From Phenylobacterium kunshanense (GTDB lineage Bacteria > Pseudomonadota > Alphaproteobacteria > Caulobacterales > Caulobacteraceae): DNA of 64,000 bases. Of this stretch, positions 48,624-57,119 are shown piece by piece. Location: the NCBI RefSeq assembly GCF_003254525.1, contig NZ_QFYS01000004.1:284570-348569 (forward strand), read 5' to 3'. The notes under the pieces were generated by a model. It had not been told where the DNA came from and searched no databases. It saw nothing but the letters and a program-made list of their open reading frames with translations. Numbering within the stretch: position 1 is the first letter of the stretch; every line of letters starts with the position of its first letter. The translations under genes were made by a program, and so were the position numbers.

Positions 48624-48699
48624 GGGCCTGTAGCTCAATGGTTAGAGCCGGCCGCTCATAACGGTCTGGTTGCAGGTTCGAGTCCTGCCGGGCCCACCA
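48624..48699 (+). tRNA. tRNA with anticodon CAT (probably tRNA-Ile2, possibly elongator tRNA-Met)
   Basis: A 76-base cloverleaf. The acceptor GGGCCTG pairs with CGGGCCC, the D stem is GCTC/GAGC, the anticodon stem GGCCG/CGGTC with loop CTCATAA (anticodon CAT), and the T arm GCAGG-TTCGAGT-CCTGC. The gene ends with an encoded CCA. A short D loop and the CTCATAA loop with a GGCCG stem favour the lysidine-modified Ile2 type over elongator Met, but I cannot decide. The integrase gene directly downstream makes its 3' end the likely attachment site. Confidence 0.9.
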
Positions 48700-48824
48700 G
48701 CAGCCGGTTTCAGCCGGTCTCGGAAGATCCGGTTAAGCCCCGTTAACGCATTGTTATACATGCAAAATTCGGAATTTGTCGGTGGCTACGGTTTCGCGCC
48801 GTTTCACCCGTGGCCGTGAACATT

Positions 48825-48873
48825 GTTGGTACGAAAAGTGCTTGATACCAACACTTCTCGCCGCGATACCAAC
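48825..48873. promoter_or_regulatory. Repeated GATACCAAC sites before the integrase gene
   Basis: GATACCAAC occurs at 48844-48852 and 48865-48873, spaced 21 bases apart (two helical turns), and its inverse GTTGGTAC at 48825-48832. All lie in the last 55 bases before the integrase ATG. They are probably arm-type integrase or excisionase binding sites, or an operator. Confidence 0.55.
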
Positions 48874-48877
48874 AGCC

Positions 48878-50092
48878 ATGTCCCTCTCAGACGCCAAGCT
48901 CCGGACCCTGAAGTCCGAATCGAAACCACGAAAAATCGCCGACCGCGACGGCCTCTTCGTGCTCGTGAATCCGAACGGCTCCAGGCTCTGGCGCCTCGCG
49001 TACCGGTTCGGCGGGAAGCAAAAGTTGCTGGCGTTGGGTGCGTACCCGACCGTCTCGCTGCGCGACGCGCGCAAGGCCACTGAAGCCGCCCGAGACCTGT
49101 TGGCCGAAGGCATCGATCCTTCGCACGAGCGCAAGGTCACCAAGGTGAAGGCGAAGATCGCGGCCGGTCACACGTTCGAAGCCGTCGCGAACGACTGGTT
49201 CGACGCGCGTCGCGAAGGTTGGGTCGACAGCTACTCAGAGCGGCTCAGAGCCCGGCTTGATGCCGACTTGATGCCCGCGTTGGGGAAGCGGCCGATCGCC
49301 GAGATCGAGCCCGTGGAACTGCTGGAAGCGGTTCGACGGATCGAGGCCCGCGACGCGCCGGAAATGGCGCGTCGCGTCCTGCAGATGGCGAGCGGCATCT
49401 TCCGCTTCGGCGTGGCGACGGGCCGTTGCCGGCGCGATCCCGCGGCGGACTTGCGAGGCGCCCTGAGGAGTCCAGGCGCGCCGAAGCGGCGCGCGTCGCT
49501 GCGTCCCAACGAACTGCCGGAGTTCATGCAGCGCCTGGCGGCGTACGACGGCGCCGCGCAGACAACCCTCGCACTCCAACTGGTCATCCACACCTTCGTC
49601 CGCACCTCCGAGGTCCGCTTTGCCGTCTGGAGCGAGTTCGAGGATCTGGATGGAGACCGGCCGCTGTGGCGGATTCCGGCCGAGCGCATGAAGATGCGTC
49701 GGGACCACCTGGTGCCGCTCTCGCCGCAGGTTGTGCGGATCCTGCGCGACATCAAGGAGACGTCGGGCAGGTCGGCGTTCCTGTTCCCGGCGCCCACCCG
49801 CAGCAAGGTGCTCTCCGAGAACACCATGATCTACGCGCTCTACCGGATGGGCTATCACGGCCGGGCCACGGTGCATGGCTTCCGCTCCACGGCGTCAACG
49901 TTGCTCAACGAGCGCGAGTTTAATCGTGACTGGATTGAGATGCAGCTCGCCCACTGCGAGGGCGACGTGCGCTCGATCTATAACGCCGCCGAATGGCTGT
50001 CCGGCCGGCGCGAGATGATGAACTGGTGGTCCTCCCATCTGGAGCGGATAGCGTCGCCGCAGCGGCGAAGCGGCGGATTGAAGGTGGTGTGA
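48878..50092 (+). CDS. Tyrosine recombinase integrase (P4 type)
   Basis: A 404-residue phage integrase of the P4/CP4-57 type. The N-terminal domain starts MSLSDAKLRTLKSESKPRKI, with the arm-binding region (RFGGKQKLLALGAYPTVSLR). The catalytic domain has RTSEVRFAVW, HGFRSTAST (HxxR), LAHCEG and the nucleophilic tyrosine in VRSIYNAAEW. It recombines an element at the 3' end of the adjacent tRNA gene. The ATG at 48878 follows the repeated sites; a longer in-frame start at 48776 would overlap them. The following 290 bases (50093-50381) show no gene. Confidence 0.93.
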   Translation: MSLSDAKLRTLKSESKPRKIADRDGLFVLVNPNGSRLWRLAYRFGGKQKLLALGAYPTVSLRDARKATEAARDLLAEGIDPSHERKVTKVKAKIAAGHTFEAVANDWFDARREGWVDSYSERLRARLDADLMPALGKRPIAEIEPVELLEAVRRIEARDAPEMARRVLQMASGIFRFGVATGRCRRDPAADLRGALRSPGAPKRRASLRPNELPEFMQRLAAYDGAAQTTLALQLVIHTFVRTSEVRFAVWSEFEDLDGDRPLWRIPAERMKMRRDHLVPLSPQVVRILRDIKETSGRSAFLFPAPTRSKVLSENTMIYALYRMGYHGRATVHGFRSTASTLLNEREFNRDWIEMQLAHCEGDVRSIYNAAEWLSGRREMMNWWSSHLERIASPQRRSGGLKVV

Positions 50093-50381
50093 GGGCAGGG
50101 CGGGACGCCGCAGTGCCAATGCGAACTCGTGGCGCAAAGCTGTCGATCGGGATCGTCGCGCCAATGTGCCCTAACCGCCCCATCCCGATATCTCGACCGT
50201 CCGCAGCTTGGCCGCTGGCCATTGGCTCCGAGCCCCGAGACGGAGGCGCCTCTGGAGCGCATCCACCGGCTCATGCATCAACCGGCAAACGCAAGGGTCG
50301 CGGGAGGCCCACCTCATCGCCCCCAGGCAGCTCAAACCCGATGGGCCGCCGCGCTTCCCCCGCGACGGCCCCTTTGGCGGA

Positions 50382-52724
50382 TCAGAAGCGCGTCTCGAAG
50401 CTCGCTCCCACCCGCCGGACCGAGTCCGGGCTGAAGTATTGCAAGTAGCCGCCCGGGTTCAGGGTGGTCACCGGCGAGGGCGTGATCTGGGCCGCCCAGC
50501 GCTTGTCGAACAGGTTCGAGGCGTAGATGGCGAAGGTCCACTTATCGTCCGGCCCGCTCACGCCCACGCGGCCGCCCACCAGGCTGTAGGCCTTCTGGAT
50601 CGTGCCCGGATCGCCGTTGGCGGAATAGTTGGTGTCGCTCTGCCAGTTCCAGTTCGCCTGGGCGAAGCCGCGGATGTTCTCGCTGAGCTGGCGCTCGTAC
50701 GACACGGTCGAGCCCAAAACCCAGGTCGGAACTGCGGCCAGGCGCAGGCCCTTGGCGTTGAAGAAGCCGTCGATCGAGGTGGGGTTGGCCGGCGGGGCCG
50801 TGCAGGGGCCGCCCTGCGCCACCTTGGGCTGGCCGAAGTAGCACTGCACGCCATTGAAATCGAGGTAGCGGGCATGGGTGTAGGCCCCGCCCAAGGTCAC
50901 GTTCAGGTCGGCCATCGGCCGCGCGACGACATTGACCTCGACGCCCTTGGTCTTGATCGAGCCGGCGTTGGTGATGCGGCTGGAATAGGTGGGGCTGGAG
51001 AGGTCCGACACCTGGGCCTGGAAGTTTTTCACCTTGGTGTCGTAGGCCGAGATGTTCACCTGCAGGCGACGGTCGAAGAACGTCGACTTCATGCCGATCT
51101 CGTAGCTGGTCGGGATCTCCGGCAGCACCCGCTGGTTCGAGCCCGCAACGGTGGCGCCCAGGCCGCTGAAGCCGGGGCCCTTGTAGCCCTTCGACACCGT
51201 CCCGTAGATCATGATGTCGTCGGTGACGTTGTAGCGCGGCCCGATGCGCCACGAGAGGTTGTCGTTCTTGATGTCCTGGTCGAAGCGCAGGGCGACCGAA
51301 CCCGGAATGAACACCGTGCCTGTCACCGGGTCGCGGCGGTAGTTCAGCTTCACCACGTCATGCGTTCCGCGCAGGCCGCCGATGATGTCCAGCTTGTCGG
51401 TGACGTGGAACGTGCCCTGGCCGAACGCCGCGTAGCTGTCCGAGCCGATGGTGTTGAAGGTCGAGGTCTGGAAGACCGTGCCCGCCGGCTGGGTCGGGAC
51501 GACCCGCAACACCTGGCCGTTCGAGGCGGGCAGGATCCAGGTGAGCTGGCCCCGCTGGGTGATCTCCGAGTCCGCCGTCGAGTTGTAGTAGTAGAGGCCC
51601 AACACGTAGTCGAAGCGCTCACCGATCGGCGAGGTCAGGCGCAGTTCCTGGGTGAACCACTTGGTGTCGCCGGCGCCGCCGTTGAGGTCGATGTAGCTGA
51701 CCGGCGTCAGGTCGCCGTCGTAGAAGCCGACCCGGCGTGCCTCGCGATAGGCCGAGATCGAGCTGAGCGTGAAGCCTGAGACGTCATAGTCCATATGCAG
51801 CGCCAGGCCCTGGGCGCGGCTGCTGCCGAAGAAGTCGCCGTTGGCCGCAACGGCCAGATTCTTCGGCCCGGCGACGATGCCGTACTGAGCGTTCGTGACC
51901 GCCGGCGCATAGCCGGGCGTGACCTTCCGCCAGGTGGAGGCGCAGCAGAAAGTGTCGCTCTGCGACCGGTCGGCCTGGGCGAAGACGGTCAGGTTCTCGG
52001 TAGGCTTCCACTGGAACTTGAGCGCCACGCCGGTGACCTTGCGCGGGTCGGTATCGTCGCCGCCGCGCGCCACGTTCTTGATGATCCCGTCGCGCTCGTT
52101 GTGGACCACCACCAGGCGCAGGGCCGCGGTGTCGCCGACGGCAACGTTGCCGATGGCCTCGAAGTTGCGCTCGCCGCGCTCGCCGACTTCGACCCGGACC
52201 TTGCCGGAATTGTCGTCCAGCACGGGACGTTTGGTGATGAAGTGGACCAGGCCGGCCGAGGCGTTCTTGCCGAAGAGCATGCCCTGCGGTCCGCGCAGGA
52301 TCTCGACGCGCTCGACGTCGGCCAGGGTGGACAGGCTACCGGGGTCGGCCAGGACCACGCCGTCCACCACAGTGGAGATGCTCTGCTCGATGCCGGCCGA
52401 GAAGCTGCTGGTCCCGATGCCGCGGATCAGGAAGCCCGAGGCGCTGTTGCTGAGGCTCTGCTTGAAGCGAACGGACGGGTCGATCAGCGTCAGCTGCTGG
52501 GCCTGGGTGACGTGCAGCGCCTCCAGCGCCTCGCCCTTCACCGCGGTGATCGACAGCGGAACGTCCTGGACATTCTCGGCGCGCTTCTGGGCGGTCACCA
52601 CCAGTTCGTCGATGGTGGCCGTCGCCTGTGCCGAGGCCGATCCGGCCAGGGCGGACGCCAGCGCCGCGACGGCGGCGCCGGCCAGAAGCGCCCGTTGCGG
52701 ACGCGTGCTCGTGCGAGCGGTCAT
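50382..52724 (-). CDS. TonB-dependent receptor
   Basis: A 780-residue outer membrane receptor with a signal peptide (LLAGAAVAALASALAGSASA), a TonB box (IDELVVTAQKRAENVQDVPL), a plug domain (RGIGTSSFSAGIEQSISTVV, DVERVEILRGPQGMLFGKNA) and a barrel ending in RRVGASFETRF with terminal Phe. Members of this iron-complex-like subgroup in Caulobacterales and Sphingomonadales carry aromatic or other carbon substrates. The operator at 52770 is 46 bases upstream and marks it as a TetR-controlled gene. It lies in the putative mobile element next to the integrase. Confidence 0.93.
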   Translation of the reverse strand: MTARTSTRPQRALLAGAAVAALASALAGSASAQATATIDELVVTAQKRAENVQDVPLSITAVKGEALEALHVTQAQQLTLIDPSVRFKQSLSNSASGFLIRGIGTSSFSAGIEQSISTVVDGVVLADPGSLSTLADVERVEILRGPQGMLFGKNASAGLVHFITKRPVLDDNSGKVRVEVGERGERNFEAIGNVAVGDTAALRLVVVHNERDGIIKNVARGGDDTDPRKVTGVALKFQWKPTENLTVFAQADRSQSDTFCCASTWRKVTPGYAPAVTNAQYGIVAGPKNLAVAANGDFFGSSRAQGLALHMDYDVSGFTLSSISAYREARRVGFYDGDLTPVSYIDLNGGAGDTKWFTQELRLTSPIGERFDYVLGLYYYNSTADSEITQRGQLTWILPASNGQVLRVVPTQPAGTVFQTSTFNTIGSDSYAAFGQGTFHVTDKLDIIGGLRGTHDVVKLNYRRDPVTGTVFIPGSVALRFDQDIKNDNLSWRIGPRYNVTDDIMIYGTVSKGYKGPGFSGLGATVAGSNQRVLPEIPTSYEIGMKSTFFDRRLQVNISAYDTKVKNFQAQVSDLSSPTYSSRITNAGSIKTKGVEVNVVARPMADLNVTLGGAYTHARYLDFNGVQCYFGQPKVAQGGPCTAPPANPTSIDGFFNAKGLRLAAVPTWVLGSTVSYERQLSENIRGFAQANWNWQSDTNYSANGDPGTIQKAYSLVGGRVGVSGPDDKWTFAIYASNLFDKRWAAQITPSPVTTLNPGGYLQYFSPDSVRRVGASFETRF

Positions 52725-52769
52725 CTCTCGTTCCTTCCCCTCATCGCCTCGGGCGGCGTTGTTATGTTA

Positions 52770-52787
52770 AGTCACGTTACCGTCACT
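52770..52787. promoter_or_regulatory. TetR-type operator, site 1 (TonB receptor)
   Basis: AGTCACGTTACCGTCACT, an imperfect palindrome and one of three similar sites in the cluster. The flanks TTA and TAA extend the symmetry. It is 46 bases before the receptor start. Confidence 0.6.
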
Positions 52788-52824
52788 TAATGGCGACGGC
52801 AAGGTTGGCCGGATGGTGGTTCGA

Positions 52825-53436
52825 CTAGGCGCTGGCGCTCGGGCGGGCCGAGACGCGGCCGTGCCAGGCGAGGACGTTCGCGCAGTCCGCCGGGATCGGG
52901 ACGCCGATGAAGAGGCCGAAGTCGACGGTGGTCAGGGCGATGATGTCCGCCATGGAGTAGGCCTCACCAGCGATGAACGCCTTCCCGGCCAGCTCGCTGT
53001 CCAGCCAGTGATAGATCTGTTCGATGCGCGGCCGGTTCGACTCGCCGAAGTCCTTGAACTGGGTCAGCAACGCGGCAGTCAGCGGATGGGTGTGGCGCCA
53101 GATCTGGCCGATCGGGTTCATGAGTTGGAACTCGATCCGCCGGATCCACATGTCGACCTCGGCGCGCTCGCGGGCGGTCGAGCCGAACAGCGATGGACCG
53201 GGCAGAGTCTCGTCCAGATAGCGGCAGATGCTGACGCTCTCGCTGAGGAACGTGCCGTCATCCAGTTCCAGCGTCGGAAGCTGGCCCAGCGAGTTCTTGG
53301 CCAGGAAGTCGGCCGCCTTGTGGCCGCGCTCGCGCATCGGCACGCGGACGTGTTCGACGCTCCCGCCCTTTTCGGCCAGGAAGATGCGGACGCGCCGCGG
53401 ATTGGGCGCCGGATTGTCTTCGCCGTAGAGCTTCAT
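52825..53436 (-). CDS. Glutathione S-transferase family protein
   Basis: A 203-residue cytosolic GST. The thioredoxin-like domain is MKLYGEDNPAPNPRRVRIFL with LPTLELDDGTFLSESVSICR (the cis-Pro and ES glutathione-binding motif), and the C-terminal helical domain has FIAGEAYSMADIIALTTVDF. The catalytic residue is not obvious; Asn or Ser at positions 8-12 may serve. It could conjugate or reductively cleave an aromatic compound. It has its own operator (53475) and is not in the same transcript as the TonB gene. Confidence 0.9.
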   Translation of the reverse strand: MKLYGEDNPAPNPRRVRIFLAEKGGSVEHVRVPMRERGHKAADFLAKNSLGQLPTLELDDGTFLSESVSICRYLDETLPGPSLFGSTARERAEVDMWIRRIEFQLMNPIGQIWRHTHPLTAALLTQFKDFGESNRPRIEQIYHWLDSELAGKAFIAGEAYSMADIIALTTVDFGLFIGVPIPADCANVLAWHGRVSARPSASA

Positions 53437-53474
53437 CGTTTCCCTCCCGGCCGCCTCCTGAGCAGCTCTATAAG

Positions 53475-53492
53475 AGTAACGGTACCGTTACT
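53475..53492. promoter_or_regulatory. TetR-type operator, site 2 (GST gene), perfect palindrome
   Basis: AGTAACGGTACCGTTACT, an 18-bp perfect palindrome 38 bases before the GST start. It is the best copy of the three-site family and probably closest to the consensus. Confidence 0.75.
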
Positions 53493-53540
53493 TAAGGCGT
53501 GTGCGCAAGCCTTCTTTGCCCGGCGCAGGGCAGGATCAGT

Positions 53541-54158
53541 TCACTTTCTGGCGTGCTTCGCCTTGAGCGCCTCGGCGCCGGCGACCACTGCCACGGTGAT
53601 CGTCTCGATCAGCGCCTCGTCGTCGCCGTTCCGCGCGGCGAGGAAGCCGGTGACGCCGGTCACCATGAACCAGGCGTACTGCAGGGCCACGTCGTCCGGC
53701 AGGCCATAGGCGCGCTTGAGGCCGAGCGCCCAGCCCTTAGCGTTGGCCTCCTGCATCTCCCGCGCCCGCTCGCGCAACCGGCCGCTGTCGGTGACCAGGC
53801 GCAGGAAGAGCTCGCCGCTCTCGTCCGACCGGACGCACCAGTGGCGCAGCGCCGCCCGGACCGCCGCGTCGAAGGTGGCGTCCTGCGGCAGTTCCTGCGT
53901 CCAGCGGGCGGCGTAGTTGGCCTGCTCGCGGTCGAACAGCGCCGCCAGCACGGCGTCACGGTCGGCGAAGTAGCGGTAGGGCAGGGACTTGTTCACCCCG
54001 CACCGCTGGGCCACGCCCTCCATCGTCACCGACGCCACGCCCTGCTCGAGCACAATCGCGGCGGCGGCGTCCAGGAACACGTCGCGGCGCTCCGAGCCTT
54101 TCAGACGCTTCTGCACGATCTTGGCGCCGTCAGGCCCGGTTCGATTGGATGTGGTCAC
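53541..54158 (-). CDS. TetR/AcrR family transcriptional regulator
   Basis: A 205-residue regulator from GTG 54158. Its N-terminal helix-turn-helix is FLDAAAAIVLEQGVASVTME followed by GVAQRCGVNKSLPYRYFADR, the TetR signature; the rest is the helical ligand-binding domain. A longer start (TTG 54239) would overlap the upstream reductase gene but has no ribosome site. It is the natural candidate to bind the three 18-bp operators (52770, 53475, 56073) and release them on binding a substrate of the pathway. It is last in the three-gene operon that begins at 56023. Confidence 0.9.
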   Translation of the reverse strand: MTTSNRTGPDGAKIVQKRLKGSERRDVFLDAAAAIVLEQGVASVTMEGVAQRCGVNKSLPYRYFADRDAVLAALFDREQANYAARWTQELPQDATFDAAVRAALRHWCVRSDESGELFLRLVTDSGRLRERAREMQEANAKGWALGLKRAYGLPDDVALQYAWFMVTGVTGFLAARNGDDEALIETITVAVVAGAEALKAKHARK

Positions 54159-54228
54159 AAGCCCCCGCCCGTTCAGTCGGCCAACCCTGTCATCATCCCG
54201 AGCGGAGGCCTGCGCGTCCAGCGTGCGA

Positions 54229-55212
54229 TCAGTCGGCAACGCGGATCAGCATCTTGCCGCTGTTGAGTCCGGAAAACAGGCCGATCAACCCCTCGGGCGC
54301 GCGCTCGAAGCCGTCCAGGATAGTCTCCTGGTACTTCATGCGGCCGTCCTTCAGCCAGCCGGTCATGTCCTCCACGAACTTGGTCTGCAGGTGCGGGAAG
54401 TCGCTAGCCACGAACCCTTCCATCCGCACGCGGCTGTAGATGATGGCCGACAGGTTGCGCACGCCCTCGCCGCCGCCGTTGTAGGTCGAGATCATGCCGC
54501 AGACCGGGATCCGGCCCCGCACGTTCATCCGCGGTAGCACGGCGTCTAGGTGCGAGCCGCCGACGTTCTCGAAGTAGACGTCGATGCCCTTGGGCATGGC
54601 CTCGGCCAGGGCCGTCTTCAGCGGTTGGACTTTGTAGTTGATGACGGCGTCCAGCCCGACCTCGTCCCTCAACCAGGCGGCCTTGTCGTCCGCGCCGGTG
54701 GAGCCCACCACATAGCAGCCCTTGATCTTGGCGATCTGGGCCACGACCGAACCCACGGCGCCGCCAGCCGTCGAGACGAACACCTGCTCGCCGACCTTCA
54801 GCGCGCCCACCTCCAGCAGGCCGCCGTAGGCGGTGATGCCCGTGCCGCCCAGGGCGTGCATGTAGACGCTGAGCGACAGCGCTGGGTCGGGGTTCAGGGC
54901 CTGCAGGCCCTTGCCGTCCGAGATGAAGCGCTCCTGCATCCCCACGCCGTGGCGGACCAGCGTTCCTTCGGCGAACTTCGGGTTGCGGGACTGTACGACC
55001 CGGCCGATGCCGCCGCCGATCATGGCGACGTTCAGCGGCTGGTCCGCCGTGAGGCGTGGCCGCATGTAGGGGTCGACCGACATCAGCAGGTTCTGGACCT
55101 GTACCTCGCCGTCGCCGGCGTCGGGGACATCGACCGAGACCACCGCGAAGTCGTCGGCGACCGGGACGCCGTTCGGACGGCGGACGAGGTGGACCTGGCG
55201 TGCTGCGGTCAT
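54229..55212 (-). CDS. NADP-dependent medium-chain reductase (CurA/PTGR-like)
   Basis: A 327-residue oxidoreductase of the MDR superfamily without zinc ligands. It has NLLMSVDPYMRPRLTADQPL, GGTGITAYGGLLEVGALKVG, FVSTAGGAVGSVVAQIAKIK (cofactor loop) and YFENVGGSHLDAVLPRMNVR, features of the CurA/leukotriene B4 12-hydroxydehydrogenase subgroup, which reduce enone double bonds with NADPH. It follows the periplasmic GST gene by 22 bases and precedes the regulator. Role: reduction of an unsaturated ketone intermediate. Confidence 0.9.
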   Translation of the reverse strand: MTAARQVHLVRRPNGVPVADDFAVVSVDVPDAGDGEVQVQNLLMSVDPYMRPRLTADQPLNVAMIGGGIGRVVQSRNPKFAEGTLVRHGVGMQERFISDGKGLQALNPDPALSLSVYMHALGGTGITAYGGLLEVGALKVGEQVFVSTAGGAVGSVVAQIAKIKGCYVVGSTGADDKAAWLRDEVGLDAVINYKVQPLKTALAEAMPKGIDVYFENVGGSHLDAVLPRMNVRGRIPVCGMISTYNGGGEGVRNLSAIIYSRVRMEGFVASDFPHLQTKFVEDMTGWLKDGRMKYQETILDGFERAPEGLIGLFSGLNSGKMLIRVAD

Positions 55213-55234
55213 CTCAGCTCATCTCCAAAGTGGG

Positions 55235-56023
55235 TTAGCGGGTCGGGCCGGGCGACCGGGGACCGGACGGGGCGTGCTGGGGCAGGGCGCGCAGCATGCC
55301 GATCATCCCGTCCGGGCGCGCCTTGGCAAGCATGCGCTGGTAGGCCGGGCGGGCCTCGACCCGCGCCTTCCACGCCGCCACCTTAGGAAATTGCACCGCA
55401 TCGACGATGTTGAGCTCGGTCGCCACCCGAAGCGGAAACAGCATCATGATGTCGGCCGCCGAGAAAGCCGCGCCGCCGAACCATTCGTGCGCCTTCAAGA
55501 ACTCTTCCGCGAACTCGACGACCGCCTCGGAGTCCACCAGCCGCGAGCGCTCCTTCGGCGGTTGCTGCATCCAGGCGCGATAGTCTGAGAACAGCTTCGC
55601 GGCCAGCGAACCCTCCGCATAGTGCATCCACATCAGGTAGTGGGGATAGTCCGCGCTCCCGAGATCGGGCTGCAGCTTGCCGGGCGCGTGGCGGTTGAGG
55701 ATCAGTTCCATGATCGCGCCGGACTCGACCAGCACCTGGTCGCCGTACTTCACGGTGGGCGCCATCGGCACGATTGGGCTGAACGCCTTGATCAGCGCCA
55801 TCGATCCCATCAGGTCGCCGCGCTTGAACTCCAGCTTGTAGGGGAAGCCCAGCTCTTCCATCAGCCAGACCACCCGCTCCGAGCGGCGGCCCTCGAGGTG
55901 GTAGATGCTGATGGGCGGCAGAGGCGAGCCCTTGCCCTGTGTCGCAGCGGCGGCCGCCACCGGCGCAGCCGCCAAGCTGGCCAATGCCGCGAGACCGGCG
56001 CGCCGGTTGAGTTCGATTGTCAT
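55235..56023 (-). CDS. Glutathione S-transferase-like protein with N-terminal signal peptide
   Basis: A 262-residue protein. The first 30 residues form a signal with a twin-arginine-like NRRAGLAALASLAAAPVAAA. A GST fold follows: ISIYHLEGRRSERVVWLMEE, LVESGAIMELILNRHAPGK and AFSAADIMMLFPLRVATEL. Export of a GST is uncommon, since glutathione is mainly cytosolic, so the protein may act on a lipid or lignin-like substrate at the membrane. It starts a three-gene operon (with the reductase and TetR) and has the operator at 56073. Confidence 0.85.
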   Translation of the reverse strand: MTIELNRRAGLAALASLAAAPVAAAAATQGKGSPLPPISIYHLEGRRSERVVWLMEELGFPYKLEFKRGDLMGSMALIKAFSPIVPMAPTVKYGDQVLVESGAIMELILNRHAPGKLQPDLGSADYPHYLMWMHYAEGSLAAKLFSDYRAWMQQPPKERSRLVDSEAVVEFAEEFLKAHEWFGGAAFSAADIMMLFPLRVATELNIVDAVQFPKVAAWKARVEARPAYQRMLAKARPDGMIGMLRALPQHAPSGPRSPGPTR

Positions 56024-56072
56024 GTGCGTCCCCTGCCTTGTCATTCCGGTTGGCCGACCGGTCGCGTGATTA

Positions 56073-56090
56073 AGTAACGGTATCGTCACT
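56073..56090. promoter_or_regulatory. TetR-type operator, site 3 (exported GST operon)
   Basis: AGTAACGGTATCGTCACT, an imperfect copy of the palindrome at 53475, 50 bases before the first gene of the three-gene operon that also encodes the regulator. Confidence 0.65.
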
Positions 56091-56500
56091 AACGGGTCGG
56101 CGCAAGTCGGGCGCCACTTGCAAAGCGCCGAACCTCCGGCACCACCGCGGGTAACCGGTATGGCGGCGACGGCGATGATCGCTATCGTGGCCGTGGCTTG
56201 GCGGGTCGCCTACGCCCACCAACGCCCAGAGCGAAGAAAGAGCGCCGACATGACCGGCGCCCTCGTTGAAGTCCGGCGCGCCGAAGGGCTACTCTTTAAG
56301 TCATAGACCGGCGAAATCGAATGCAGTGACCAAACCCAAGGTCGGCCGGGGGGACGGCTCCGTGCCTTCGGTCACAGCCGCGAAGGTCCTGTTTCCGGAG
56401 CGATGCCAACGACCGCAACTGGCGCTTCTCAGAAGCCCGGACTGTCTGCTTCCAGCGCAGATCGCCGCTCCACGCCCCCTTACCGATGGCGACGGGATGT
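56091..56500. other. 410-base stretch without a convincing gene
   Basis: It separates the TetR regulon from the mobilisation operon. Short open frames exist, including a 62-codon frame on the plus strand at 56118, but they lack ribosome sites. I see no repeat or terminator. Confidence 0.5.
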
Positions 56501-56797
56501 TCAGCCGTCCAGCTTTGCCAGGACGAGCCAGTGCCAGATCATGTCACAGCCGGTCGGCAAGTGGGATCCGCGCCGCTCGTTGCATTGCTGGTGCTTGAGC
56601 AAGCCATTCCGAACGGTCCGCCGGCCGCCGAGATGCGCGGGATCGTAGTGATCGAACGACGGCCGAAGCGGACTGTCGGGTGGCAGTGCGACGCCCAGGT
56701 CCATGAGCTGTCCGCAGCCGGCGCAGTATCCGGACTGCGCCCGGTGCAGGACGCGGAGGTGTTTGCGCCGACGGCGTCCCTGACGGCGTGCCCTCAC
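56501..56797 (-). CDS. Small HNH-type endonuclease-like protein
   Basis: A 98-residue basic protein with CAGC (Cys25, Cys28), PSFDHYDPAHLGGRR (Asp49-His50) and LLKHQQCNERRG (His69, Cys72-Asn73), the zinc-supported HNH nuclease pattern. It may nick DNA. Its ATG overlaps the preceding gene's stop by four bases, so it is the last gene of the mobilisation operon. Confidence 0.78.
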   Translation of the reverse strand: MRARRQGRRRRKHLRVLHRAQSGYCAGCGQLMDLGVALPPDSPLRPSFDHYDPAHLGGRRTVRNGLLKHQQCNERRGSHLPTGCDMIWHWLVLAKLDG

Positions 56798-57081
56798 GAC
56801 GCATTGCCATCAGGCCGCGGGAAGTAGCCGCTGAGTCCGACCGCGCAGGCCCCCGTCAAGAGGCCACCGGCGCCCAGCCATGCCCAGCGCCAGTCGGTAG
56901 GCTGGTAGAGTAGGAGGGTCACGATCGACGTCCCCGTCGCCGCGCCGCCGAGAAGGCATATCCCGTAAAGGAACCAGCGGATAAGGCGCGCCGTCGCCGG
57001 GCCGAAGGGCGAGCCGACGCTCTGAGCATCATCGCCCGTGTGGTTGCATTGCGGGGTGTCGGTGGTCCGAGGGGGCTGCAC
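56794..57081 (-). CDS. Small two-helix membrane protein
   Basis: A 95-residue protein with two hydrophobic segments, WFLYGICLLGGAATGTSIVT and WRWAWLGAGGLLTGACAVGL. The GTG at 57081 is preferred: AAAGGAG is seven bases before it, within a leader that is repeated before the gene at 57725. The longer read from 57120 would translate that leader. No family recognised. Part of the mobilisation operon. Confidence 0.65.
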   Translation of the reverse strand: MQPPRTTDTPQCNHTGDDAQSVGSPFGPATARLIRWFLYGICLLGGAATGTSIVTLLLYQPTDWRWAWLGAGGLLTGACAVGLSGYFPRPDGNAS

Positions 57082-57088
57082 GGATGCA

Positions 57089-57119
57089 CTCCTTTGTTGC
57101 GCGTTCTCGCGCCCCTTCA
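57089..57119 (-). repeat. Repeated hairpin and ribosome-site leader, copy A
   Basis: On the minus strand: TGAAGGGGCGCG, AGAA, CGCGCAACAAAGGAG. The GCGCG/CGCGC hairpin stands just before the ribosome site of the membrane protein. The TGA is the stop of the preceding gene. A near copy is at 57732-57761. Confidence 0.65.

Noticed and set aside
56118..56306. A 62-codon plus-strand frame after the exported GST operon
   Set aside because: No ribosome site, poor codon usage and no similarity that I recognise.
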